NCBI RefSeq assembly: GCF_904063055.1
Contig: NZ_CAJFCN010000015.1
Span: 1 to 64,000 of the forward strand
DNA length: 64,000 nucleotides
Direction of reading: 5' to 3'
Origin: Pseudomonas paracarnis
Lineage (GTDB): Bacteria; Pseudomonadota; Gammaproteobacteria; Pseudomonadales; Pseudomonadaceae
A program made the position numbers and the translations under genes. The notes beneath the pieces were generated by a model. That model was not told where the DNA came from and did no database searches. It saw only the letters and a list, made by a program, of their open reading frames with translations. Every line of letters starts with the position of its first letter. Within the stretch, counting starts at the first letter, position 1. Below, piece by piece: positions 36,646 through 44,367 of this stretch.

Positions 36646-37533
36646 TCAAGTCCTCTGGTTGAGAAGCGCACGCAGGGTGTCGTAACCCTTCTTGGCGTAG
36701 ATATAGCTGGGCGCCACGGCCGGGTCCTGCTCGGCTTCCACCACCAGCCAGCCCTTGTAGTTCGCCGCGAGCAACACATCCAGCAACGGTGCGAAGTCGA
36801 TATCACCATCGCCGGGCACGGTAAAAGTGCCGTTGACGATGCAGTCCGGGAAGCTCCACATCTGGTTACGCGCCAGTTGCACCACGGGTTTGCGTACATC
36901 CTTGAAATGCACATGGCAGACGCGGTCGATATGCTTGCGCAGCACCTCGATGGGTTCGCCGCCGCCCATGTAGCAGTGGCCCGAATCGAACAGCAAGCCG
37001 ACTTCCGGGCCCGTGCGTTTCATCAACTGGTCGATGTCCTCGGGGGATTCGACGTACGCGCCCATATGGTGGTGATAGGCCAGGCGCACGCCCTGGGACA
37101 GGGTGAAACGCGCCAGCTCGGTAAGCTTGTCGGCGTAAGCCTGCCAGGCCTGTTCACTGTGAAAACGCGGGCGCTCGATCAGGCGGATGCGCGAGCCCTG
37201 GATCGAGTCAGCCACTTCGCCGTATACCAGTACCGAGGCGCCGTTGTGTTTGAGTAGTTCGACATGGGCGGCAATCGCCTCGATTTCTTCAGCCACCGAA
37301 CGGTGGGCCAGACGGCTGGAGTACCAACCGGACACCAGCGCCAGGTCATAAGGACGCAGCACGTCAGCGACGCCCTTGGCATCCTTGGGGAATTTACCGT
37401 TGAGTTCAAAACCTTCGTAGCCGATGTCCTTGCCTTCGCTCAGGGCCGTGCTCAGCGGGGTCTCACCGCCGAGGGCCGGGAGGTCGTCGTTGCTCCAGGA
37501 GATCGGGTTGATGCCAATTCGGATTGCGGGCAT
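36646..37533 (-). CDS. iolE: Myo-inosose-2 dehydratase
   Basis: Dehydrates scyllo-inosose to 3,5/4-trihydroxycyclohexane-1,2-dione. TIM-barrel of 295 residues starting MPAIRIGINPISWSNDDLP, the typical IolE start (NPI.W.NDD). Metal ligands in YHHHMGAYVE, LLFDSGHCYMGGG, HVHFKDVR and VVEAEQDP. AGGTG before the ATG. Second gene of the operon after iolC, with a REPIN in between. Confidence 0.95.
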   Translation of the reverse strand: MPAIRIGINPISWSNDDLPALGGETPLSTALSEGKDIGYEGFELNGKFPKDAKGVADVLRPYDLALVSGWYSSRLAHRSVAEEIEAIAAHVELLKHNGASVLVYGEVADSIQGSRIRLIERPRFHSEQAWQAYADKLTELARFTLSQGVRLAYHHHMGAYVESPEDIDQLMKRTGPEVGLLFDSGHCYMGGGEPIEVLRKHIDRVCHVHFKDVRKPVVQLARNQMWSFPDCIVNGTFTVPGDGDIDFAPLLDVLLAANYKGWLVVEAEQDPAVAPSYIYAKKGYDTLRALLNQRT

Positions 37534-37582
37534 GGCTGCACCTTTTGTTTTTATCTTCAGAATTCACTGGGATCTGCTTTGT

Positions 37583-37669
37583 GTGGGAGCTGGCTTGCCT
37601 GCGATAGCAGTGTGTCAGGCAGTACATTTGCAACGGATAGATTGCTATCGCAGGCAAGTCAGCTCCCAC
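37583..37669. repeat. REPIN inside the inositol operon
   Basis: REP doublet between iolC and iolE, the third such insertion in this operon; right copy GCAGGCAAGTCAGCTCCCAC has one change. Confidence 0.9.
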
Positions 37670-37681
37670 ATTTGATCGTAT

Positions 37682-39619
37682 TTACTGTCGGGCGCTGAGC
37701 CAGGCATTGATGAGCTGTTCGAAGGTCGCCTGCACCTGCTGGATCAGCGTTTCATCATCAATCTCCCCCGCCATCCACGCCCGGCTCGGCTCGTGGAAGA
37801 TCGTGCGGCCCACGGCAAACCCACGGCAGGTGCTGCTCTGGCTGGCTTGCTTGAAGCCATCGGCGAGAAACTCGGGGGAAGCATTCAGGCCCAGCAACAC
37901 CACGCCACGGCAGTAGGGGTCGCGTTCCTGGATCAGTTCGTCGAGCTTTTTCCAGTCTTCGGCCGATTGGGTTTCGATCTTCCACCAGGCCGGGTAAATG
38001 CCAAGGTTGTACAGGCGTTTAAGGCTGCGGTAGAGCACGTCCGGGTAGGTGGACGGGTGATCCTTGGGTGGGATGACTTCCAGCAGCAGTTCGTGACCAC
38101 TGACCAGCGACGCCTCGTACACCGCCTTGAGTTGCGCTTCCTGTTCCAGGCGCAGCATCGGCTCGTCATCGGGGTGAAACTGCACCAGGCACTTGATGAT
38201 GTGTTCCTGGGGCCAGGCAATCAGGTTGCTGCCGATCGAACGCCCGTGCTCGAACGCCAGGGGCCGCGAGTTCTGCACTTCCACCGGGCGAGCGATCCAC
38301 CAGCCGCGACCGCTGGCGGCGTTGAGTGCATCCTGGCCAAAGCGTTGGTCGGCGAGCAGGCCCACATCCGCCTCGACGCCCTGCTCGCTGAGTTTGCGCT
38401 CCACGCGTTCGATGGCCTGGATAAACAACTGCTTGATGTCGCTGATACGCTCAGGGGCCTGGCCGCCTTTTTGCGCCAACTCCACCAATTGCCAGCGGTG
38501 GTCGAAGGCAAAGACGAACAGTTGCTTCCAGACTTTGCGCGGCACCGTGACACGGTGCAGGCGTTGCAGGGTCACGTCCTGGTCCGGCCGGGTGATGGGC
38601 ACGGGGCTGTTGAACAGGTAATCGAGTTCGGCGGGGGTCGGCATCGCTGGCGCACAGGCGTGGCGCGATACCACCAGGCCGCCACAGGCATTGGCCAACT
38701 GGCTGCAACGCTCATCGCTGGCGTCATTGATCCAGCCGCTGAGAAAGCCCGACATAAAAGCATCGCCTGCGCCCAGCACGTTGAGCACTTCAACCCGCAC
38801 GCCAGGATAGATGGCCCCGTCTTCCAGGCGCGCCGGGATTGCGCCGTGGATCACCGTGCAGCCCTGGGGGCCGAGCTTGACCACCAGGGTGGCCGGGGTC
38901 AGTTCCCGCACGGTGCGCAGGGCCGAGAGCAGGTCTTCACTGCCGCCGGCAATCAGGAATTCCTCTTCGGTGCCGACGATCAGGTCGAAACGCGGCAGGA
39001 TCTTCTGCACATGCTGGCTGACATTCTGGTCGGCGACGAAACGGGTTTCGCCATCGGCCTTGCCGGCCAGGCCCCACAACACGGGGCGGTAGTCGATGTC
39101 CAGCACGCGCTTGACGTTGTGCCTGGCCGCGTAATCCAGGGCCTGGAGGCTGGCCTTGTACACGCCGTCGGTGGAGAAATGCGTACCGGTGATCAACAAC
39201 GCTTTGCTGGAGGCGATAAAGGCTTCGCTGATGTCTTCGGCGCGCAGGGCCATGTCGGCGCAGTTTTCGCGGTAGAACACCAGGGGGAAGGTTTCGCGGT
39301 CCTTGAGGCCCAGCAGGACGAGGGCGGTGAGGCGCTCAGGGTCGACCTTGATGCCACTGACATCACAGCCTTCGCGGGCCAGGGATTCCACCAGGAAACG
39401 GCCCATGTGGTCATCGCCGACCCGGCTCAGCATCGCCGACTTCAGCCCCAGCCTGGCGGTGCCGAAAGCGATGTTGGCGGAAGATCCGCCCAGATACTTG
39501 GCGAAGCTGGACACATCCTCAAGCCGCGCACCGACTTGCTGCGCATAGAGATCGACGCCCAGGCGCCCGAGGCAAATCAGATCCAATTGACGCCCACTGG
39601 CAAAACGAGTCTGGCCCAT
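37682..39619 (-). CDS. iolC: Bifunctional 5-dehydro-2-deoxygluconokinase / DUF2090 (IolC-IolJ type)
   Basis: 645 residues from MGQTRFASGRQLDLICLGRLGVDLY (CAGGAGCC upstream). The N-terminal half (about 10-330) is a PfkB kinase: GGSSANIAFGTARLGL substrate loop, GAGDAFMSGFLSGWI anion hole and catalytic Asp. It phosphorylates 5-dehydro-2-deoxygluconate. The C-terminal half (about 340-640) is a DUF2090 TIM-barrel, found fused to IolC in proteobacteria and thought to supply the aldolase step (IolJ), giving malonate semialdehyde and DHAP. No separate iolJ is seen in the cluster, consistent with the fusion. Confidence 0.94.
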   Translation of the reverse strand: MGQTRFASGRQLDLICLGRLGVDLYAQQVGARLEDVSSFAKYLGGSSANIAFGTARLGLKSAMLSRVGDDHMGRFLVESLAREGCDVSGIKVDPERLTALVLLGLKDRETFPLVFYRENCADMALRAEDISEAFIASSKALLITGTHFSTDGVYKASLQALDYAARHNVKRVLDIDYRPVLWGLAGKADGETRFVADQNVSQHVQKILPRFDLIVGTEEEFLIAGGSEDLLSALRTVRELTPATLVVKLGPQGCTVIHGAIPARLEDGAIYPGVRVEVLNVLGAGDAFMSGFLSGWINDASDERCSQLANACGGLVVSRHACAPAMPTPAELDYLFNSPVPITRPDQDVTLQRLHRVTVPRKVWKQLFVFAFDHRWQLVELAQKGGQAPERISDIKQLFIQAIERVERKLSEQGVEADVGLLADQRFGQDALNAASGRGWWIARPVEVQNSRPLAFEHGRSIGSNLIAWPQEHIIKCLVQFHPDDEPMLRLEQEAQLKAVYEASLVSGHELLLEVIPPKDHPSTYPDVLYRSLKRLYNLGIYPAWWKIETQSAEDWKKLDELIQERDPYCRGVVLLGLNASPEFLADGFKQASQSSTCRGFAVGRTIFHEPSRAWMAGEIDDETLIQQVQATFEQLINAWLSARQ

Positions 39620-39729
39620 GCTGGCTCCTGTTATTTTTATCAGCCTGCGCTGTGCCGCCGTGGCGACGGCAAACGCTCTTTGTGGGAGCAGACTAGAACG
39701 TCCGGTGGCAGCAATCAATATTTATTCCA

Positions 39730-39759
39730 TAATTATTTTTAGTGGAATATTTTTTCCAA
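39730..39759 (-). promoter_or_regulatory. Candidate iolC promoter with IolR operator
   Basis: Minus strand: TTGGAA (39759-39754), 18-bp spacer, TAATTA (39735-39730). Overlapping the -35, plus-strand 39744-39757 reads GGAA-TATTTT-TTCC, a perfect match to the GGAA-N6-TTCC palindrome reported for IolR in Sinorhizobium. The site lies between divergent iolC and iolR, so it could serve both. Confidence 0.68.
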
Positions 39760-39903
39760 TACCTCAGGATAGCGGCACGCCAGCGCCCATGCATCGTTTC
39801 AGCAGGCCACGCGGGCCGTGATGCCGGGGTATTTTTTTGCGCCTACCCTGTAGACTTGCGCCACCTATCAGCGCATCAGACGAACACGCCAGAAGGATTG
39901 CCC

Positions 39904-40812
39904 ATGTCCCGCACCGATCCCGAGACCACCCTGGAAGAAACTGTCGCCAGCCCTCCGATCAATGCCGAACGCCTGTTGCAGCTGATCACCGACGAATACG
40001 AGAGCCTGCCGCGCCAGCTCAAGCGTATCGCCAGCTACATGAGCCAGCAGAGCGACCGGATCATGGTCGACCGCATCAGCGACATCGCCCGGGAATGCGA
40101 AGTGCACCCCTCGGCCATTGTGCGGTTTTCCCAGCGCTTCGGCTTCAGCGGGTTCAGTGAGATGCAGGCGCTGTTTCGCGAGGCGTATACCCACAAGACC
40201 ACGCCGGTACAGAACTACCAGCAGCGCATCCGCAGCATGATCGCCAACAAGTCCCAGAAGGCCAGTGGCGGCGACCTGGCGCGCGAGTGCGTCAACGCCA
40301 CCCTCTCGGGCATCGAACGCTTGGGGCTGGAGTTGGACGATGCGGCCTTCGAGAAAGCCGTGGACCTGGTGGTCAATGCCGACAACATCTACGTGGTCGG
40401 CGTGCGCCGCTCCTTTGCGGTGGCCGACTACCTGGTCTACAACCTGCAGCACACAAACAAGCGCATCCACCTGATCTCGGGGCTAGGCGGCAGTTATCGC
40501 GAGCAGATGCGCAGCGTGCGCGCCAATGATCTGGTGATAGCCATCAGCTTCACGCCCTACGGCAAAGAGACCCAGCACTGCCTGCGCATCGCGCAGCATC
40601 ACCAGGCCAAGACCCTGATCATCACCGACAGCAACCTGTCGCCCCTGGCCAAGCGCGCGAATGCGGTGCTGTTGGTCAATGAAGGCTCCTCGTTTGCTTT
40701 CCGCTCGCTGAGCGCCACGCTGTGCCTGTGCCAGGCGTTGTTCATTGCGGTGGCGTATCGGTTGGAATTGAAGGTGGATGAAATTCATGAGCAGGTCGGG
40801 TTCGACGACTGA
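39904..40812 (+). CDS. iolR: Inositol-cluster repressor, RpiR/MurR family
   Basis: 302 residues from MSRTDPETTLEE (AAGGA upstream). N-terminal HTH_6 domain (about 25-105: SLPRQLKRIASYMSQQSDR..VHPSAIVRFSQRFGFSGFSEMQALFREAY) and C-terminal SIS sugar-phosphate isomerase-like domain (about 145-275: NIYVVGVRRSFAVADYLVYNLQ, DLVIAISFTPYGKETQHCL). The SIS domain probably senses a phosphorylated pathway intermediate such as 5-dehydro-2-deoxygluconate 6-phosphate. Divergent from iolC. Confidence 0.92.
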   Translation: MSRTDPETTLEETVASPPINAERLLQLITDEYESLPRQLKRIASYMSQQSDRIMVDRISDIARECEVHPSAIVRFSQRFGFSGFSEMQALFREAYTHKTTPVQNYQQRIRSMIANKSQKASGGDLARECVNATLSGIERLGLELDDAAFEKAVDLVVNADNIYVVGVRRSFAVADYLVYNLQHTNKRIHLISGLGGSYREQMRSVRANDLVIAISFTPYGKETQHCLRIAQHHQAKTLIITDSNLSPLAKRANAVLLVNEGSSFAFRSLSATLCLCQALFIAVAYRLELKVDEIHEQVGFDD

Positions 40813-40836
40813 CGGGGCTTGCCCTACCCCTGCCCC

Positions 40837-40935
40837 TGTAAGAGCGAGCTTGCTCGCGCAAAACGCAAGAACGCCGCGGCCATTTTGAATGAACGCGGCG
40901 CCCGGCAGTTCTTCGCGAGCAAGCTCGCTCCTACA
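40837..40935. repeat. REPIN, GAGCTTGCTC subtype
   Basis: TGTAAGAGCGAGCTTGCTCGC and GCGAGCAAGCTCGCTCCTAC in inverted orientation, with a central GCCGCG/CGCGGC palindrome. It sits between convergent iolR and the 25-aa gene. Confidence 0.88.
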
Positions 40936-40936
40936 A

Positions 40937-41014
40937 TTAGTGCATGAAAATCGCGATCAGAATGATCACCGGAATCGGCACGCCGAGGAACCACAGCAGT
41001 AATGAGCGCATCAT
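40937..41014 (-). CDS. 25-residue hydrophobic peptide
   Basis: The ORF is 26 codons including stop. The start codon is preceded by AAGGAGAAC at perfect spacing. The product MMRSLLLWFLGVPIPV... is a single hydrophobic helix with a Pro-x-Pro kink and a charged N-terminus, so a one-pass membrane microprotein. It starts 12 bp after the stop of the 301-aa membrane protein on the same strand, so it is probably co-transcribed and may be its partner (inference). Confidence 0.7.
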   Translation of the reverse strand: MMRSLLLWFLGVPIPVIILIAIFMH

Positions 41015-41026
41015 GTTCTCCTTGAA

Positions 41027-41932
41027 TTAACGAACGTAGTTTTCGGTTTCGACGTACACCACGGCATCCCGGCGGCGACCGCCAAAGGTAGCGGCGAAGC
41101 TGGCGAAGAACGCACCGATGAGCAAGGCCACGAAGGTCCACAGGGATGTGTAGGCCGCCACTTTCGCTGCGGTTTCAGCAGCTTGCTTGGCTTTGAGCTT
41201 GGCGTCTTCGACGGCTTTGCGCGCATCGCCATACACCTTGTCGATACGGGCTTCGGCATCGGCCTGGCTCAGGTTGGTGCGCTGGCTGATCAGTTGGGCC
41301 AGGTAGGCGCGATCTTCCGCTGCCAGTTGGCCGTCGTTGCTCAACGTACGCGTCAGGATACGACCGACCACGGCGTGGGCTGCATCATCGCTGACCGCCG
41401 CTGGGCGATCATCGCGAAACAGGCTGTCGACGTAGTAACCGAAGTCACCACTGTCGGCACCCTTTGCCGCGCTGCCCGCAGCTTGGGTGAGGCCGCTGGC
41501 GGCACCCGATGCCACGCTGGCGCCAGCTTTCACGCCGCCGCTGACCACACTGCTGACCGAACCGACCACCAACATCGCCGTGATCAATGTGGCCACTGCC
41601 CACGCCAGGAAGCCATGGGCGGTGTCGCGAAAGTACACCTCGTCGCCGTGCATATTGGCCCACTTCACCCGCAAACGACCGGCGATATAGCCGCCCAGGC
41701 CAGAAGCGACAATCTGGGTGAACGCCAGCCAGACAATCGTGGAAATGCCAAGGCCCTTGGCGCTGATACCGCTGTCAGCCCAAGGCGACACCGCCGAAAA
41801 GCCCAGGCCGAAGCCCAGCAACACCAGGATCAATGACAAGGCGGCCGCCGCAGCAGCACCGGCGAAAATCGCCCCCCAGGAAACCCCGGAGAGCGTGCTT
41901 GACTCTTGCAGCGTGGATGAGGATGTGATCAT
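41027..41932 (-). CDS. Uncharacterised membrane protein (301 aa)
   Basis: ATG 41932 with GGAG upstream; the longer frame runs back through a REPIN and is not real. Four hydrophobic segments: about 18-48 (WGAIFAGAAAAAALSLILVLLGFGL), 60-85, 108-140 and 270-292. Between the third and last is a Gly/Ala/Ser-rich linker and a charged helical region (LSQADAEARIDKVYGDARKAVEDAKLKAKQAAETAAK), possibly a coiled coil. Similar to widespread uncharacterised proteins of alpha- and gammaproteobacteria. Linked with the 25-aa gene downstream. Confidence 0.8.
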   Translation of the reverse strand: MITSSSTLQESSTLSGVSWGAIFAGAAAAAALSLILVLLGFGLGFSAVSPWADSGISAKGLGISTIVWLAFTQIVASGLGGYIAGRLRVKWANMHGDEVYFRDTAHGFLAWAVATLITAMLVVGSVSSVVSGGVKAGASVASGAASGLTQAAGSAAKGADSGDFGYYVDSLFRDDRPAAVSDDAAHAVVGRILTRTLSNDGQLAAEDRAYLAQLISQRTNLSQADAEARIDKVYGDARKAVEDAKLKAKQAAETAAKVAAYTSLWTFVALLIGAFFASFAATFGGRRRDAVVYVETENYVR

Positions 41933-42307
41933 TGTTGTTTTGCTCCAGGCACGAAAAATGATGTTACAAGTCTCAAAACGGACAGTGCAGGCAGCGTGCC
42001 AGCTGCGATTAAAATTAAATTCCTTTAATTTCAATGATTTATTTAAATTGAACTTAGCCAGATCATGCAGGTTGCAATAAACGGCGATATTAGGCGGGCG
42101 TAATGCACTCCCCTGTGGGAGCTGGCTTGCCTGCAATAGCGGCATGGCAGCCAACGAATATGCCAGCAGGTAAGCCGCCATCGCAGGCAAGCCAGCTCCC
42201 ACAGTGCGATGTCGGCTTTAAGAAGATGAAGTTTTATTTAGGAAACATTCAGCAACTTCTTGGCAAAATGTCGCCACTTCTAGTGTGAACGCTCACCAGG
42301 TAATCCT
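41933..42307. other. Intergenic region: AT-rich block, REPIN, two-component promoter
   Basis: 375 bp. 42006-42056 is unusually AT-rich with complementary AAATTAAA/TTTAATTT stretches, probably the promoter or UP-type element of the membrane-protein gene. A REPIN occupies 42115-42202. 42203-42307 must hold the response-regulator promoter; no operator is obvious. Confidence 0.5.
42115..42202. repeat. REPIN
   Basis: Inverted REPs GTGGGAGCTGGCTTGCCTGC and GCAGGCAAGCCAGCTCCCAC with a short central spacer. Confidence 0.9.
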
Positions 42308-42991
42308 ATGACCCGCATTTTGACCATCGAGGATGACGCCGTAACGGCCCGCGAGATTGTCGCCGAGCTGAGTAGCCATGGACTGGACGTAGATTGGGTG
42401 GACAACGGCCGCGAGGGCCTGGTCCGTGCCGTGAGTGGTGATTACGACCTGATCACCCTTGACCGCATGCTGCCCGAACTGGATGGCCTGGCCATCGTCA
42501 CCACGTTACGCACTATTGGGGTGTCTACGCCGATCCTGATGATCAGCGCCCTCTCCGATGTCGACGAGCGCGTGCGCGGCCTGCGTGCCGGCGGCGACGA
42601 TTACCTGACCAAGCCGTTCGCCTCGGATGAAATGGCCGCCCGTGTCGAAGTGCTGCTGCGGCGTAAAAGTACGGTCCAGGAATTCGAAACCGCCCTGCGC
42701 GTGGCCGACCTGGAACTGAACCTGATCAGCCGCGAAGCCAGCCGCGCCGATCAACCGCTGACCCTGCTGCCCACTGAATACAAACTACTGGAATTCCTGA
42801 TGCGCAACACCGGGCAGATCCTGTCGCGGATGATGATTTTCGAGGAAGTCTGGGGCTATCACTTCGACCCCGGCACCAACCTGATCGACGTGCACATCGG
42901 CCGTTTGCGCAAGAAAATCGACCCACCGGGCCTCACGCCGCTGATCCGCACGGTACGAGGCTCGGGTTATGTCATTGCTGAACCCCTCTAA
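42308..42991 (+). CDS. OmpR-family response regulator
   Basis: 227 residues. Receiver domain: acidic pair EDD at 8-10, phospho-acceptor Asp52 (LDRMLP), Lys102 in DYLTKPF. C-terminal winged helix (about 130-225) with LTLLPTEYKLLEFLMRNTGQILSRMMIFEEVWGYHFDPGTNLIDVHIGRLRKKID, ending RTVRGSGYVI. Its 3' end overlaps the kinase gene by 23 bp. The signal is not evident from context. Confidence 0.93.
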   Translation: MTRILTIEDDAVTAREIVAELSSHGLDVDWVDNGREGLVRAVSGDYDLITLDRMLPELDGLAIVTTLRTIGVSTPILMISALSDVDERVRGLRAGGDDYLTKPFASDEMAARVEVLLRRKSTVQEFETALRVADLELNLISREASRADQPLTLLPTEYKLLEFLMRNTGQILSRMMIFEEVWGYHFDPGTNLIDVHIGRLRKKIDPPGLTPLIRTVRGSGYVIAEPL

Positions 42992-44360
42992 AGGCTGGCG
43001 CTCTTCCAGCAGCCGCTTGCTGGCGCTGTACAGTTCGTTGTTCGTGGCGTGGAGTTGCATCCTCATGGGGGTGCTGTACTACGAGGTCTCAGGCTACCTC
43101 AGCGACTTGTCGCGCCATTCCCTGTTGCAGCGCCAGCATCTTTTCCAGCGTTTCGACGGCGAAGAGCTGGTGGAAGCGCTGACCACCAGCATGACCTTCG
43201 ACATGAAGGGCGTGGACGCCTATGGCCTGTTCGATGAGCAATTTCGCCCCTTGAGCGGGCCGATCCGCGCCGTGCCACCCGACTTGCCGCTGGATGGCAA
43301 GATCTACGCCCTGACCAATTGCGTGCAATCCGATGATCCCAAGCTGCCCAAGGACAGCTGCGACGCCGTGGCCACCCACACCGAAGACGGCCGCTGGCTG
43401 GTGTTGGTGCGCGCCAACGGCTCGTTGTTCGGGGTAACGCGGATTATCTGGCACGCCCTACTGTGGGCGCTGTCCTTGACCATCATCCCCGGCGCTGCCG
43501 GCTGGCACCTGCTGCGCCGTCGCCCGTTGCGGCGTATTCGCGGGATCCAGGCCAGCGCCGAGGCCATTGTCGCCGGCGACCTCACGCACCGGTTGCCGCT
43601 GTCCAACCGGCGCGACGAGCTGGACATGCTTGCCGCCATCGTCAATGCCATGCTCGACCGCATCGAAAAACTGATGAACGAGGTCAAGGGCGTGTGCGAC
43701 AACATCGCCCACGACCTGCGCACCCCGCTCACCCGCTTGCGCGCCCAGCTTTACCGCATCAAGCAACAAGCCGAGGAAGACTCGGCCCACGCGGTAAAGC
43801 TCGATGACGCCATCGCCGAAACCGACACGCTGATGGCACGTTTTCGCGGGCTGCTGCGCATCTCGGAACTGGAAGACCACCAGCGTCGCTCTGGCTTCCT
43901 GGTGCTGGACCCGCTGCCGTTGCTGCGCGAGCTGCATGACTTCTATCTGCCCCTGGCCGAAGAAGGCGAACTGGAGCTGGTGTTACAAGCGCCTGATTCA
44001 CTGCCGTGGATTACCGGTGACCGTGCGCTGCTATTCGAAGCCCTGGCCAACCTGCTGAGTAACTCGATCAAGTTCACCCCGCCCAAGGGCAAGGTGATCC
44101 TGCGAGCAGTCAACGACCTGGGCAGTACGCGCATCGAAGTGCTCGACTCCGGGCCAGGCATTCCGGCTGCCGAGCGCGCGTCGGTGTTCCAGCGTTTCTA
44201 TCGGGTCGATGAGAGTGATCAGCAAGGCGGCTTTGGGCTGGGCCTGTCGATTGTGGCGGCGATCATCAACTTGCATGGGTTCAAGCTGGAGGTGGGCACC
44301 AGTGAGTTGGGCGGCGCCCGCCTGGTGCTGGAATGCCGCCAGCAACTGATGCCGGAATAA
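42969..44360 (+). CDS. Sensor histidine kinase
   Basis: 463 residues. TM1 at about 17-40, periplasmic sensor 41-155 containing a Cys pair (NCVQSDDPKLPKDSCD) and TM2 about 158-180; HAMP follows (PLRRIRGIQASAEAIVAGDLTHRLP). DHp box DNIAHDLRTPLTRLR with His248; ATPase boxes NLLSNSIKF, LDSGPGIP and GGFGLGLSIV. It starts inside the response-regulator gene. The sensor domain does not resemble a family I can name; the two Cys might form a disulfide. Confidence 0.93.
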   Translation: MSLLNPSKGWRSSSSRLLALYSSLFVAWSCILMGVLYYEVSGYLSDLSRHSLLQRQHLFQRFDGEELVEALTTSMTFDMKGVDAYGLFDEQFRPLSGPIRAVPPDLPLDGKIYALTNCVQSDDPKLPKDSCDAVATHTEDGRWLVLVRANGSLFGVTRIIWHALLWALSLTIIPGAAGWHLLRRRPLRRIRGIQASAEAIVAGDLTHRLPLSNRRDELDMLAAIVNAMLDRIEKLMNEVKGVCDNIAHDLRTPLTRLRAQLYRIKQQAEEDSAHAVKLDDAIAETDTLMARFRGLLRISELEDHQRRSGFLVLDPLPLLRELHDFYLPLAEEGELELVLQAPDSLPWITGDRALLFEALANLLSNSIKFTPPKGKVILRAVNDLGSTRIEVLDSGPGIPAAERASVFQRFYRVDESDQQGGFGLGLSIVAAIINLHGFKLEVGTSELGGARLVLECRQQLMPE

Positions 44361-44367
44361 GCGCGCC

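Noticed and set aside
37793..39742. 649-codon plus-strand frame opposite iolC
   Set aside because: Antisense shadow; iolC carries kinase and DUF2090 motifs across the same span.
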